A program made the translations under genes and the position numbers. The notes under the pieces are model-generated. The model was not told where the DNA came from and did no database searches. It was given only the letters and a program-made list of their open reading frames with translations. 64,000 nt of DNA from Ruegeria lacuscaerulensis (GTDB lineage Bacteria > Pseudomonadota > Alphaproteobacteria > Rhodobacterales > Rhodobacteraceae), in the NCBI RefSeq assembly GCF_013033355.1, contig NZ_WQDY01000004.1, forward strand, positions 301,720 to 365,719, in the 5' to 3' direction. Position 1 is the first letter of the stretch; each line of letters begins with the position of its first letter. This document shows, in pieces, positions 25,881 to 34,332 of this stretch.

Positions 25881-26818
25881 CCCTGTGCGCGCAGACCCCA
25901 CATATCGAATATTGCCAGCCGGAACCGTCCTTGCCCCTAAGATACGCTGATATCTACCCTTCAGAACCGCTGCTGAACAGTGATGCGATGCAGCGCCCTT
26001 CGGCGGCTGGTTTGATGTCAGTGCGGTATTTTCGGGCCGAACCTGATCGGATGCCGGAGGAAGTTTTTGCAGAACACCACGTCCTTCTGAATCTGCAGGA
26101 AAAGGGGCATCGTGTTCAAAACTGGCGGGACGGCACGCTGCGGGATTTCACCTTTTGCAAGGACGAGGTCATCGTGACCCCGGCAGGCATACGGTCGGGG
26201 TGGCGGTGGTACGGGCAGTCCGACGTGATCGTGATTACTCTGCATCCGGACAAGGTCCAGCGCTTTGCGCAGTCTGAACTCGGTATGCTTCTGGCACCGG
26301 AGCAGTTTCACGACCAGCCGCAGTTTTCTGATCCTGACCTTTGTGCTGCGGGCGTCATCCTGCGCGACGCGCTTGCGACCGACGACATGTCCTCGGCGGT
26401 GATGTTCGAAGCCATGAGCCGGGTTTTTCTGGTCAAACTGCTGCAGAAATACGGCAAACGCCGCGCCGAAGAGGTTGAGCTGTCCTCGCGCTTTACCTCG
26501 CAGCACTATCAACGGGTGCTATCCTATGTACAGGATCGTTTGGACCAAACGATCACCGTCGATCAATTGGCGTCTGAGGCGGGCATGAGCCCTTCGCATT
26601 TCGCGCGGGTTTTCAAGGAAACGCTGGGCTCGACCCCCATGCAATATGTTATGGCCTACCGGGTCGAACAGGCGATGAAAATGATCGAGGACCCTGCGCG
26701 CCCACTGGGGGATATCGCTTTGGCCTGTGGGTTTTCGGATCAGGCGCATTTCACGCGCAGTTTCAAACAGGTGGTGGGCCAGACCCCGCGCGCGTTCCGC
26801 GCAGCGCATACTGTCTGA
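25877..26818 (+). CDS. AraC family transcriptional regulator
   Basis: A 313-residue regulator with an N-terminal sensing domain (EVFAEHHVLLNLQEKGHRVQ) and a C-terminal double HTH: ITVDQLASEAGMSPSHFARV, FKETLGSTPMQYVMAYRVEQ and DIALACGFSDQAHFTRSFKQ. The only start upstream of recognisable protein is TTG at 25877, which overlaps the LysR stop (TTGA). ATG 25988 is the first ATG but would remove the YADIYPSEPLL segment. No SD is clear for either. It probably regulates the hydrolase/NTF2/SDR genes that follow. Confidence 0.85.
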   Translation: MTLCAQTPHIEYCQPEPSLPLRYADIYPSEPLLNSDAMQRPSAAGLMSVRYFRAEPDRMPEEVFAEHHVLLNLQEKGHRVQNWRDGTLRDFTFCKDEVIVTPAGIRSGWRWYGQSDVIVITLHPDKVQRFAQSELGMLLAPEQFHDQPQFSDPDLCAAGVILRDALATDDMSSAVMFEAMSRVFLVKLLQKYGKRRAEEVELSSRFTSQHYQRVLSYVQDRLDQTITVDQLASEAGMSPSHFARVFKETLGSTPMQYVMAYRVEQAMKMIEDPARPLGDIALACGFSDQAHFTRSFKQVVGQTPRAFRAAHTV

Positions 26819-26931
26819 AGCAGGATCTTTCAAAAACGCGGCAGTCCGGTGCAAGTTTCCCTGCCACCGGCGGCGTATCTCATATGTCACCGGGCTTGAG
26901 CCCATCCAGACAGATTTTGGGAGATACCGCT

Positions 26932-27885
26932 ATGAAGACACTCACTCTGACAACTGCCGCAGCGCTGATGGCATCAACAGCCGCCGTTGCTCAGGTAGAA
27001 ACCCGCACAGTCACGTTCGAGAACGAAGGCGCTACCCTGTCCGGCACGCTGTACCTGCCGGAAGAGCGTGGATCTGAACCGCTGCCCACAGTAGTCGTAA
27101 CCGGGGCCTGGACCTCGGTTCAGGAACAGATGCCTGCGAACTATGCCCGCGAGATGGCCGAGCGCGGCTTTGCTGCCTTCACCTTTGATTTCCGCGGCTG
27201 GGGCAAATCGGGTGATCTGCCGAACAACGTGCGCTTTGTCGAAAGCCCAGAGGCGAAGACATCGGATATTAAAGCAGCGATCGCATTCGTCGCGACCCTG
27301 CCCGAGGTGGACGCCGATCACATCAACGGCCTGGGGATCTGCGCCTCGGCCGGGTACATGGTCGATGCAGTCTCTGGCAATCCGCTGGTTCAGCGGCTGG
27401 GTCTGGTTGCACCTTGGTTGCAGAACGCCCAGATCGTTGAGGCGGTTTATGGCGGTGCAGAAGGTGTCGCAGGGCTGATCGAGGTGTCTCACGCTGCCGA
27501 GGCCGCTGGCGGCCAGATCATTCCTGCCGCAGGCCCAGAGGGTGCCGAGGGCGTGCTGATGCCAATCGGCGGATACTACTATGAGGCCGACCGTGGCGGG
27601 ATCCCCGAATATGACGACAAGTGGAACAATGCGGGCTGGGAAGGCTGGCTGACCTATCATCCCGCCGACAATCCGCAGCGTTTGGACAAGCCGCTGGCCA
27701 TTGTGCACTCGGAAAGCGCGGCGATCCCACAGGGCGTGCAGACCTTCCTTGCCGGTTTCGCAGGAGAGGCGACCGCGCAATGGCTGGAGGATGTGACGCA
27801 GTTCGACTTCTACGACAACCCCGAGGATGTCACTCGCGCGGCTGATACCGTCGCTGACCACTTTCGCGCCGGTTCAAGCAACTAA
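26932..27885 (+). CDS. Secreted alpha/beta hydrolase (dienelactone-hydrolase-like)
   Basis: A 317-residue exported hydrolase. A signal peptide MKTLTLTTAAALMASTAAVA precedes TVTFENEGATLSGTLYLPEE. The nucleophile elbow is not canonical: GLGICASAGYMVDAV puts Cys (or the following Ser) at the elbow, as in dienelactone hydrolases and related S9-like proteins, and TFDFRGWGKSG provides the oxyanion loop. A C-terminal DHFRAG gives the catalytic His. ATG 26932 is used because GGGAGA precedes it; an in-frame ATG 16 codons upstream lacks one. First of three same-strand genes with an NTF2-like protein and an SDR. Confidence 0.82.
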   Translation: MKTLTLTTAAALMASTAAVAQVETRTVTFENEGATLSGTLYLPEERGSEPLPTVVVTGAWTSVQEQMPANYAREMAERGFAAFTFDFRGWGKSGDLPNNVRFVESPEAKTSDIKAAIAFVATLPEVDADHINGLGICASAGYMVDAVSGNPLVQRLGLVAPWLQNAQIVEAVYGGAEGVAGLIEVSHAAEAAGGQIIPAAGPEGAEGVLMPIGGYYYEADRGGIPEYDDKWNNAGWEGWLTYHPADNPQRLDKPLAIVHSESAAIPQGVQTFLAGFAGEATAQWLEDVTQFDFYDNPEDVTRAADTVADHFRAGSSN

Positions 27886-27894
27886 TCCCTGTCT

Positions 27895-27920
27895 GGACGC
27901 CGAGCAATTGTTCGGCGTCC
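27895..27920. terminator. Strong hairpin after the hydrolase gene, no T tract
   Basis: A perfect 9-bp stem GGACGCCGA / TCGGCGTCC with an 8-base loop begins 9 bases after the hydrolase stop. No T run follows in the plus direction, so it may stabilise or attenuate the transcript rather than end it. Confidence 0.4.
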
Positions 27921-27945
27921 ACCCACATCTATTTGGAGCATCCTC

Positions 27946-28455
27946 ATGCGTAGAAAACTCACATCGACCCTTGCGGCCGTTTCTATGATCGGAACCGCAG
28001 CTTTTGCCGAGCAGCAAGCCGATATCTCGACCACCATTACCGACATCGCGGCAGGCGCTGACCGCCACGACTGGACCCGTGTACGCGGCGCGTTTGACGA
28101 TACCGTCACGACGGATTACACCAGCCTCTGGGGCGGAGACGCGGTCACGCAACCCGCCGACGCGCTTGTGGCGGACTGGTCCGCCTTTCTGCCCGGTTTC
28201 GACGCGACGCACCATATGGTGACCAATCACACCGTCACCTCCCTGTCCGATATATCCGCCACGGCGCAGGCGGATTTCACCGCAACCCATCGTCTTGATG
28301 ACGCCTTGTGGGTGCTGGGTGGCCGCTATGACTATGAGCTTGAGAAATCAGACGATCGATGGGTTGTCACATCAATGACCATGACTGCAATCTGGGAATC
28401 TGGTGACCGTGGGCTTGTGGCTCTTGCCGGCCAGCGCGCCGCTGAAGCGAATTGA
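27946..28455 (+). CDS. Secreted SnoaL-like/NTF2-like protein
   Basis: A 169-residue protein with a signal peptide (MRRKLTSTLAAVSMIGTAAF, cut after AFA) and one SnoaL-like domain: AGADRHDWTRVRGAFDDTVT, HHMVTNHTVTSL and YDYELEKSDDRWVVTSMTMT. It is distinct in sequence from the one at 24348. It sits between the hydrolase and the SDR and is likely co-transcribed with them. Proteins of this class act on or bind small hydrophobic substrates; specificity is unknown. Confidence 0.8.
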   Translation: MRRKLTSTLAAVSMIGTAAFAEQQADISTTITDIAAGADRHDWTRVRGAFDDTVTTDYTSLWGGDAVTQPADALVADWSAFLPGFDATHHMVTNHTVTSLSDISATAQADFTATHRLDDALWVLGGRYDYELEKSDDRWVVTSMTMTAIWESGDRGLVALAGQRAAEAN

Positions 28456-28465
28456 AGGAAGGACC

Positions 28466-29161
28466 ATGACCAGCCAGCGCATCGCACTCGTGACCGGCGC
28501 CAATCGCGGTATCGGCAAAGAAGTCTCACGGCAATTGGCCCATGACTATGGGATGAAGGTTCTGATCGGTGCACGCGATCTGGCAAAAGGGCAAGCTGCT
28601 GCGGATGAAATCGGATATGGGGCGGAAGCCTTGCAACTGGATGTCTCTAGTCCGGACTCTGTCGCGGCTGCCTTCTTCTTGATGGTTGAATCGGTCTACG
28701 GCCGCCTTGATGTCTTGGTGAACAATGCGGGCGTGGACTATGACACCGACCAAGAGGTCCACCTCGCCGATCTTGACCGGGTGCGTCAAGCGTTTGATAC
28801 GAACCTTTTCGGCCCTTGGGATACCACGATTGCGGCGGTACCACTGTTAAAACGAGGAACAGATGCCCGGATCGTCAACGTGTCCTCTGGTGCGGGATCG
28901 CTGACCAGCATGTCCGCCGGAACGCCCGGCTATGGTGTGTCCAAAGCGGCTCTGAACGCGCTGACCGTCAAGACCGCAGCCGCATTGAAACCTCATGGCA
29001 TTCTCGTCAACGCCGTTTGCCCCGGTTGGGTCGCCACAGTTATGGGCGGCGGTGGACGGCCGGTTTCCGAGGGCGCAAAAGGTGTTGTCTGGGCTGCGAC
29101 CTTGCCGAAATATGGCCCGACCGGTGGGTTCTTTCGCGACGGCGTCGCAATCAATTGGTAG
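28466..29161 (+). CDS. Short-chain dehydrogenase/reductase
   Basis: A 231-residue classical SDR. NAD(P)-binding TGANRGIG (residues 10-17), NNAGV near 88 and the catalytic tetrad are visible: Asn in FDTNLFGPWDT, Ser in VNVSSGAGS, and Tyr-x3-Lys in YGVSKAALN. The start at 28466 is chosen because AAGGAAGG is 4 bases upstream and residues MTSQRIALVTG match the family start. The C-terminal FFRDGVAINW is typical of carbonyl-reductase-like members. Likely part of the operon from 26932; substrate unknown. Confidence 0.9.
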   Translation: MTSQRIALVTGANRGIGKEVSRQLAHDYGMKVLIGARDLAKGQAAADEIGYGAEALQLDVSSPDSVAAAFFLMVESVYGRLDVLVNNAGVDYDTDQEVHLADLDRVRQAFDTNLFGPWDTTIAAVPLLKRGTDARIVNVSSGAGSLTSMSAGTPGYGVSKAALNALTVKTAAALKPHGILVNAVCPGWVATVMGGGGRPVSEGAKGVVWAATLPKYGPTGGFFRDGVAINW

Positions 29162-29163
29162 GT

Positions 29164-29490
29164 TCAGCCCGGTGTCATGAAATCAATCAGCTTCCTGACC
29201 CGCGCTGGCAACAGGCGGCGGTTGGGATAGACGGCGAACAAATCCCGCGTCAAAGGTGTGGCACCTGTGACCTGCAGCTAGTGCAACTCACGGTCTACCA
29301 TGTCCAAAGGCAACATCGCGACACCCAAATTACGGCGAGCTGCCTGCGCGATGACATTAAGGTCGGTTAGACTGTACGCGGTATGCATTGGGTGCAAAGT
29401 TTCCCCGCTTTCAAGAACCCAGGGCTAACCAGCCGTTAGGTCGGACGAAGCAAGAAAGTCATATCTGGATACCGGCCCGTCCACCCCTTC
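29164..29490 (-). pseudogene. C-terminal fragment of a LysR regulator with in-frame stops
   Basis: Minus-strand frame reading down to the TGA at 29164-29166 gives RYDFLASSDLTAG, a stop (TAG, likely from Trp TGG), PWVLESGETLHPMHTAYSLT, IAQAARRNLGVAMLPLDMVD, a second stop, then TPLTRDLFAVYPNRRLLPAR and VRKLIDF, the normal end of a LysR effector domain. The HTH is missing. It lies next to the SDR gene and may have been its divergent-type regulator. The DNA from about 29490 to the nrdJ stop at 29715 contains no recognised gene. Confidence 0.8.
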
Positions 29491-29714
29491 GCGCCCGGAC
29501 GAAGCCCAAACCGGCGCAAAAAATGCGTCTTTGCGCACGCCAGCTTTGTGCGGAGCGCGCGCCAAGGCGCAGATATTCCGCAAAACAACCCGGTTTCGTT
29601 GAAGTTGCCACTGCATCAAATGCGGTGGCAAAGTTTTGACGATCAAAGTTGCAGTTTTAGCTAGTTAGATTGCAAACAGACGCTGGTTTTCGCGGTTCCA
29701 CAGCAGTCTAAATT

Positions 29715-31997
29715 TCATCCGCACTTAGAGTGGCCGCAACTGCGGCAGGTCATGCAGCCTTCGATCATTGCCATGTCGAACTGCCCGCAGGACGGGCACG
29801 CTTTGCCACGCGGAGCATCCATATTGACGACCTGCGCCTGCGGATCTGATTTCAGCCCCATGCCCTCGCCTTCAAGGAAACCGATATTGATCAGGTGCTG
29901 CTCGATCACGCCGCCAATCGCAGCAAGTATCGAAGGGATGTACTTGCCTTTAACCCACGCACCGCCGCGTGGATCAAAGACGGCTTTCAGCTCTTCGACC
30001 ACAAAGGACACATCTCCTCCACGACGGAACACGGCCGAGATCATCCGCGTAAGCGCCAGCGTCCAGGCGTAATGCTCCATGTTCTTCGAGTTGATGAACA
30101 CCTCAAACGGACGGCGACGGCCACCAATGACGATATCGTTGATCGTCAGATAAATCGCGTGTTCGCTATCGGGCCATTTCAACTTGTAAGTCGATCCCTC
30201 CAGCGATTGCGGGCGGTCCAGTGGTTCGGACATATAGACAACCTCGCCGCCATCCACCTGATGCGGGGCATCGGCGCTTTCGCCGGGGGCTTTGTCGGCG
30301 CTTTCGGACACGGTCAGGACCGAGACGGTCACGTCATTCGGGCGATAGGTCGTGCAGCCTTTGCAGCCCTGATCCCAGGCCTGCATGTAAACGTCTTTGA
30401 AGGCGTCAAAGCTGATATCTTCGGGACAGTTGATCGTCTTGGAAATCGAACTGTCGATCCACTTTTGCGCGGCGGCCTGCATCTTAACGTGATCAGACGG
30501 GGAAAGTGTCTGCGCGTTCACGAAATAGTCGGGCAAGGCGACATCGCCGAACTTGTCGCGCCACATCTGCACGGCATAGTCCACTACCTCTTCCTCGGTG
30601 CGCGAGCCATCCTTTTGAAGCACCTTGCGCGTGTAGGCGTAGGCAAAGACCGGCTCGATCCCCGACGACACGTTCCCTGCATAGAGCGAAATCGTCCCAG
30701 TCGGCGCGATCGAGGTCAGCAGGGCGTTGCGGATACCGTGTTCGCGGATCGCGTCACGCACATCTTCATCCATTTGCTGCATGGTGCCGCTGGCCAGGTA
30801 TTTCTCAGCGTCAAACAGCGGGAAAGCGCCCTTCTCCTTCGCCAAATCGACCGAGGCCAGATAAGCGGCGCGGGCGATCGCGTGCAACCAGCGTTCGGTC
30901 TGACGCGCCGCTTCGTCGGACCCATAGCGCAAACCCAACATCAACAGCGCATCGGCCAGCCCGGTCACTCCCAAGCCGATGCGGCGTTTGTCCTGCGCTT
31001 CGGCTTCCTGCTCAGCCAGCGGAAATTTCGAGGCATCCACCACATTGTCCATCATGCGCACAGCGGTCGCGACCAACTCTTGCAAGGCGGCCTCATCCAG
31101 ATGCGCCGCATCCCCGAACGGGTCCGCCACCAGTCGCGCCAGATTGATCGAACCCAACAGGCACGCACCATAAGGCGGCAAGGGCTGCTCGCCACACGGG
31201 TTCGTCGCGGCGATGGTTTCCACATAGCTCAGGTTGTTGGCCTTATTAATGCGGTCGATGAAGATCACACCCGGCTCGGCATAGTCATAGGTGGCCTGCA
31301 TGATCTTGTTCCACAGATCACGCGCCTGAACTGTGTGATAAACCTTGTCACCAAAGACCAGTTCCCACGGGCCATCGGCCTTGACGGCCTCCATGAACGG
31401 ATCCGTCACCAGAACCGACATGTTGAACATGCGCAGGCGCGCGGGGTCAGATTTCGCTGTGATGAACTGCTCGATGTCGGGGTGGTCGCAGCGCATGGTC
31501 GCCATCATCGCCCCACGACGCGAGCCTGCGGACATGATCGTCCGGCACATCGCGTCCCACACATCCATGAAGGAAAGCGGGCCAGAAGCATCCGCCGCCA
31601 CGCCTTTTACATCCGCCCCCCGCGGGCGGATGGTCGAGAAATCGTAACCGATCCCCCCACCCTGCTGCATGGTCAGCGCGGCCTCTTTCAGCATGTCGAA
31701 AATACCGCCCATGCTGTCGGGCACGGTGCCCATGACGAAACAGTTGAACAGAGTCACCTGACGCGCTGTACCTGCACCCGCAGTGATGCGACCAGCGGGC
31801 AGATATTTAAAATCTTCCAGCGCTGCGTAGAACTTATCTTCCCAATGGGCCGCGTCATCCTCGACCCGCGCCAGATCGCGGGCTATGCGTCGCCAGCTAT
31901 CCTCGACCGTCTGGTCGATGGGCGTGCCATCCGCTTCTTTAAAGCGGTATTTCATGTCCCAGATCTGCTCGGCGATGGGGGCGGCAAAGCGGCTCAT
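29715..31997 (-). CDS. nrdJ: Vitamin B12-dependent ribonucleotide reductase (class II, short form)
   Basis: Adenosylcobalamin-dependent reductase that makes deoxyribonucleotides without oxygen. Class II signs are the LFNCFVMG segment with the active-site Cys, NPCGEQPLPPYGACLLGSIN, and IAPTGTISLYAGNVSSGIEP. The C-terminal tail carries the zinc-ribbon-like CPSCGQFDMAMIEG and CRSCGHSKCG. At 760 residues it is of the short type common in Rhodobacterales, not the 1000+ residue form. Candidate NrdR boxes lie 55-101 bases upstream. Faces the divergent DUF1489 gene. Confidence 0.93.
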   Translation of the reverse strand: MSRFAAPIAEQIWDMKYRFKEADGTPIDQTVEDSWRRIARDLARVEDDAAHWEDKFYAALEDFKYLPAGRITAGAGTARQVTLFNCFVMGTVPDSMGGIFDMLKEAALTMQQGGGIGYDFSTIRPRGADVKGVAADASGPLSFMDVWDAMCRTIMSAGSRRGAMMATMRCDHPDIEQFITAKSDPARLRMFNMSVLVTDPFMEAVKADGPWELVFGDKVYHTVQARDLWNKIMQATYDYAEPGVIFIDRINKANNLSYVETIAATNPCGEQPLPPYGACLLGSINLARLVADPFGDAAHLDEAALQELVATAVRMMDNVVDASKFPLAEQEAEAQDKRRIGLGVTGLADALLMLGLRYGSDEAARQTERWLHAIARAAYLASVDLAKEKGAFPLFDAEKYLASGTMQQMDEDVRDAIREHGIRNALLTSIAPTGTISLYAGNVSSGIEPVFAYAYTRKVLQKDGSRTEEEVVDYAVQMWRDKFGDVALPDYFVNAQTLSPSDHVKMQAAAQKWIDSSISKTINCPEDISFDAFKDVYMQAWDQGCKGCTTYRPNDVTVSVLTVSESADKAPGESADAPHQVDGGEVVYMSEPLDRPQSLEGSTYKLKWPDSEHAIYLTINDIVIGGRRRPFEVFINSKNMEHYAWTLALTRMISAVFRRGGDVSFVVEELKAVFDPRGGAWVKGKYIPSILAAIGGVIEQHLINIGFLEGEGMGLKSDPQAQVVNMDAPRGKACPSCGQFDMAMIEGCMTCRSCGHSKCG

Positions 31998-32051
31998 TGG
32001 TGATTCCCTGTTTTGAAAGAGGTATCCAGATTACCGCAATTCACATCCAAA

Positions 32052-32098
32052 CCACAACACCTTGATGACGCCGCATAGCGAGCTACAATATAAAGGTG
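32052..32098. promoter_or_regulatory. Candidate tandem NrdR boxes upstream of nrdJ
   Basis: Core CAATATAAAG (32086-32095) matches 9 of 10 positions of the NrdR box core CwAtATaTwG. A second, weaker core CAACACCTTG (32055-32064, 7 of 10) begins exactly 31 bases away. Tandem NrdR boxes are normally about 31-32 bases apart, start to start, so the spacing supports the call. Confidence 0.5.
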
Positions 32099-32125
32099 GG
32101 CCTTGGGACGACTCTGTGGGAAAGC

Positions 32126-32134
32126 TGTGGATAA
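32126..32134 (-). promoter_or_regulatory. Perfect DnaA-box sequence near nrdJ
   Basis: TTATCCACA on the minus strand, matching the consensus DnaA box at all positions, about 130 bases upstream of the nrdJ ATG and overlapping the DUF1489 start. A 9-mer is expected about 0.5 times by chance in 64 kb counting both strands, so this is suggestive only. Confidence 0.3.
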
Positions 32135-32558
32135 GTACGTAAACCTCATCAAACTGTCCGTCGGATCGGAAAGCGTTGATACGCTGATGGCGTGGCAGGA
32201 CAGTCGCAGACCGCTTTACGAGGACGGCTGCCCGCGCCATGTCACCCGCATGTGGCCCAAGCGCGAGGCCGAGATTCTGAATGGCGGATCAATCTATTGG
32301 GTGATCAAGGGCGTAATCCAATGCCGTCAGCTCATCCTGCGTCTGGATGAGGTGCGCGGCGAAGACGGCATTCGCCGCTGCGCCATCGTGCTGGACCCGC
32401 AGGTCCATCGCACCCAGACGGCGCTCAAACGCCCATTCCAAGGCTGGCGCTATCTCAAACCCGAGGACACCCCCGCCGACCTGCCGGAAGGGCGGGAACA
32501 GGACGATGCCTTGCCCGACGATCTGAATCGCGCGCTTGCCGAGATCGGCGTGCTTTAA
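32127..32558 (+). CDS. DUF1489 family protein
   Basis: A 143-residue protein of the alphaproteobacterial DUF1489 family, function unknown. Recognisable segments are KYVNLIKLSVGSESVD at the start, RPLYEDGCPRHVTRMWPKRE, GGSIYWVIKGVIQCRQLILR and ALKRPFQGWRYL. I prefer the GTG at 32127 because the protein then begins MDKYVNLIKL as in relatives; an upstream start at 32103 would add 8 unlikely residues. No strong SD precedes either. It ends in a 4-base convergent overlap with hisG. Confidence 0.82.
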   Translation: MDKYVNLIKLSVGSESVDTLMAWQDSRRPLYEDGCPRHVTRMWPKREAEILNGGSIYWVIKGVIQCRQLILRLDEVRGEDGIRRCAIVLDPQVHRTQTALKRPFQGWRYLKPEDTPADLPEGREQDDALPDDLNRALAEIGVL

Positions 32559-33244
32559 CGCAGGCGATCCAGCAATGCGTTCAGAGTGGCCTTTGTCTCG
32601 GGGTCACATTTCGCCACCCGACTGCGCCACAGGGTCGCCTGCGATTGCAGGATCAGCCCGTCGGTCAGGATTTTGAGGTGGTTCGCTCGCAGCGTCTCGC
32701 CGGTAGATGTGATATCGGCAATCGCCTCGGCGGTCTCATTCATCACCGTGCCCTCGGTCGCGCCCTGACTATCGACCAGAGTGTAATCGGCCACGCCCGC
32801 ATCGGTCAGGAACTCGCGCACCAGCCGGTGATACTTGGTGGCAATCCGCAACCGGTGGCCGTGGGTTTTGCGAAACGCCGCTGCCGCCGCGTCCAGATCA
32901 TCCAGCGTGTCTACATCAACCCAGCAAGCAGGTGTCGCGATGATCAGGTCGGCCTTACCGAACCCAAGCTGCGAGATCTCCTCGACCTGTTGTTCCCAGC
33001 GGGGCAGCTTTTCATGCACCAGATCAATGCCGGTGACACCCAGATGAATGCGCCCGGCGGCCAGTTCGCGCGGGATTTCCCCAGCAGACAGCAGGATCAG
33101 AGAGACCCCGTCGATGCCCTCGACCTTACCCGCATATTCCCGGTCCGATCCGCTGCGCGACAGAGTGATGCCGCGCTTTTCGAACCAACCAAAGGTCTTG
33201 TCCATCAACCGGCCCTTCGAGGGCACGCCCAGTTTCAGGCTCAT
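32555..33244 (-). CDS. hisG: ATP phosphoribosyltransferase, short form
   Basis: First enzyme of histidine synthesis, joining ATP and PRPP. It is 229 residues, the short HisG-S type that lacks the C-terminal regulatory domain and needs HisZ for activity and feedback control. Motifs: GVPSKGRLMDKTFGWFEKRG at the start, GVTGIDLVHEKLP, and the PRPP loop region LVDSQGATEGTVMNETAEAI. Its ATG overlaps the hisZ stop by 4 bases, matching the obligate partnership. Confidence 0.95.
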   Translation of the reverse strand: MSLKLGVPSKGRLMDKTFGWFEKRGITLSRSGSDREYAGKVEGIDGVSLILLSAGEIPRELAAGRIHLGVTGIDLVHEKLPRWEQQVEEISQLGFGKADLIIATPACWVDVDTLDDLDAAAAAFRKTHGHRLRIATKYHRLVREFLTDAGVADYTLVDSQGATEGTVMNETAEAIADITSTGETLRANHLKILTDGLILQSQATLWRSRVAKCDPETKATLNALLDRLR

Positions 33245-34329
33245 CGCGCGTCCTCCTCGATCTCAAGCATCAGGTCGGGGCGGATGACACCGCCCACCGC
33301 CGGAATTTCGGCCCCGTTCCCCAACTGCCGCGTCAGCGCGTCATAGCGCCCTCCGGTTGCGATTGGGGGCAGATCAGGGCGGCCTTCGGCATAAAAGCCA
33401 AAGACAAACCCGTCATAATATTCCATCGAGGTGCGGCCATAGGCGGCCTCGAAATCCAGACGTTCCACATCCACGCCACGGGCCTGCAGTGAGGCAATCC
33501 GCGCTTCAAGCCGGTCCAGCGCCGGAGTGATCTGCGGCAAATCCACCGCCACGTCGCGCAGCTGTTCCAACGCAAAGGGCATGGTCTCACGCACGTTCAG
33601 CAAGGTTTCCAGCCCAACCAGTTCATTGTCGGAGATGGGCGGTGTGTCGCGATCTTCGCGCAGGGCAGCGATCCGCGCTTCGATCTCGGAGGCACGGCGC
33701 TTGCCGATCATTGGGATGTCCGGATCCAGCGGGTTTTCCGCATCCAACAAGCTGTCGCGCCCCTCGGGGCCCGGTTTGCGCCCAGCAAATCGGTCCAGCA
33801 GCACCCGGAATCGACGAGGTCGCCACAGATGCCGCATCAGCGCCGCCTTGCGCCGGTCTGTGGTCTTAAGGCCCTCGACAGCGGCAGTCAGGATGCCGAT
33901 ATCCCCGGTCGCCGCGCGCAAAGGCAGCCCTCGCAATTGCAGCGCAAGCAGCGAGAAGACTTCTGCATCCGCGCCTGCGGGATCATTGCGGTCGAATACT
34001 TCGTATCCGACCTGAATGTATTCATTCGAGCGATCCGGGTCATGTTCTTGCCGACGGAAGACCTCGCCGGAATAGGTATAGCGCGCGGGCTCGGCCCCGT
34101 CGGACATATGCATCTGCACCACGGGCAGGGTGAAATCCGGGCGCAGCATCTGCTCGCCCCGTAGCGCGTCCGAGGTCACGTAGGCGCGCGCGCGGATATC
34201 CTCGCCATAAAGGTCCAGCAGCGTGTCAGCCGGTTGCAACAGCGGAGGGTCCACGACCTGTGCGCCTGCGGCCTCGAACCTCACGCGCATCATTGCGGCG
34301 CGGGCTTGTATCTGGGAACGGTTGGGCAT
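33241..34329 (-). CDS. hisZ: ATP phosphoribosyltransferase regulatory subunit
   Basis: HisZ, a catalytically inactive paralogue of histidyl-tRNA synthetase that forms a complex with short HisG. The 362 residues keep class II synthetase motif 2 (YTYSGEVFRRQEHDPDRSNE) and motif 3-like GGRYDALTRQLGNGAEIPAV but lack the C-terminal anticodon-binding domain. It lies 3 bases after hisS and overlaps hisG, so the three genes form one operon in which translation and histidine synthesis are linked. Confidence 0.94.
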   Translation of the reverse strand: MPNRSQIQARAAMMRVRFEAAGAQVVDPPLLQPADTLLDLYGEDIRARAYVTSDALRGEQMLRPDFTLPVVQMHMSDGAEPARYTYSGEVFRRQEHDPDRSNEYIQVGYEVFDRNDPAGADAEVFSLLALQLRGLPLRAATGDIGILTAAVEGLKTTDRRKAALMRHLWRPRRFRVLLDRFAGRKPGPEGRDSLLDAENPLDPDIPMIGKRRASEIEARIAALREDRDTPPISDNELVGLETLLNVRETMPFALEQLRDVAVDLPQITPALDRLEARIASLQARGVDVERLDFEAAYGRTSMEYYDGFVFGFYAEGRPDLPPIATGGRYDALTRQLGNGAEIPAVGGVIRPDLMLEIEEDAR

Positions 34330-34332
34330 GGG

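Noticed and set aside
29895..32003. A 702-codon open frame on the plus strand opposite nrdJ
   Set aside because: It is the antisense shadow of a GC-rich gene; composition is rich in Arg, His and Ile and no family is recognisable.
31998..32126. Cobalamin riboswitch before the B12-dependent nrdJ
   Set aside because: The leader is too short, and no B12-box-like conserved core was seen.
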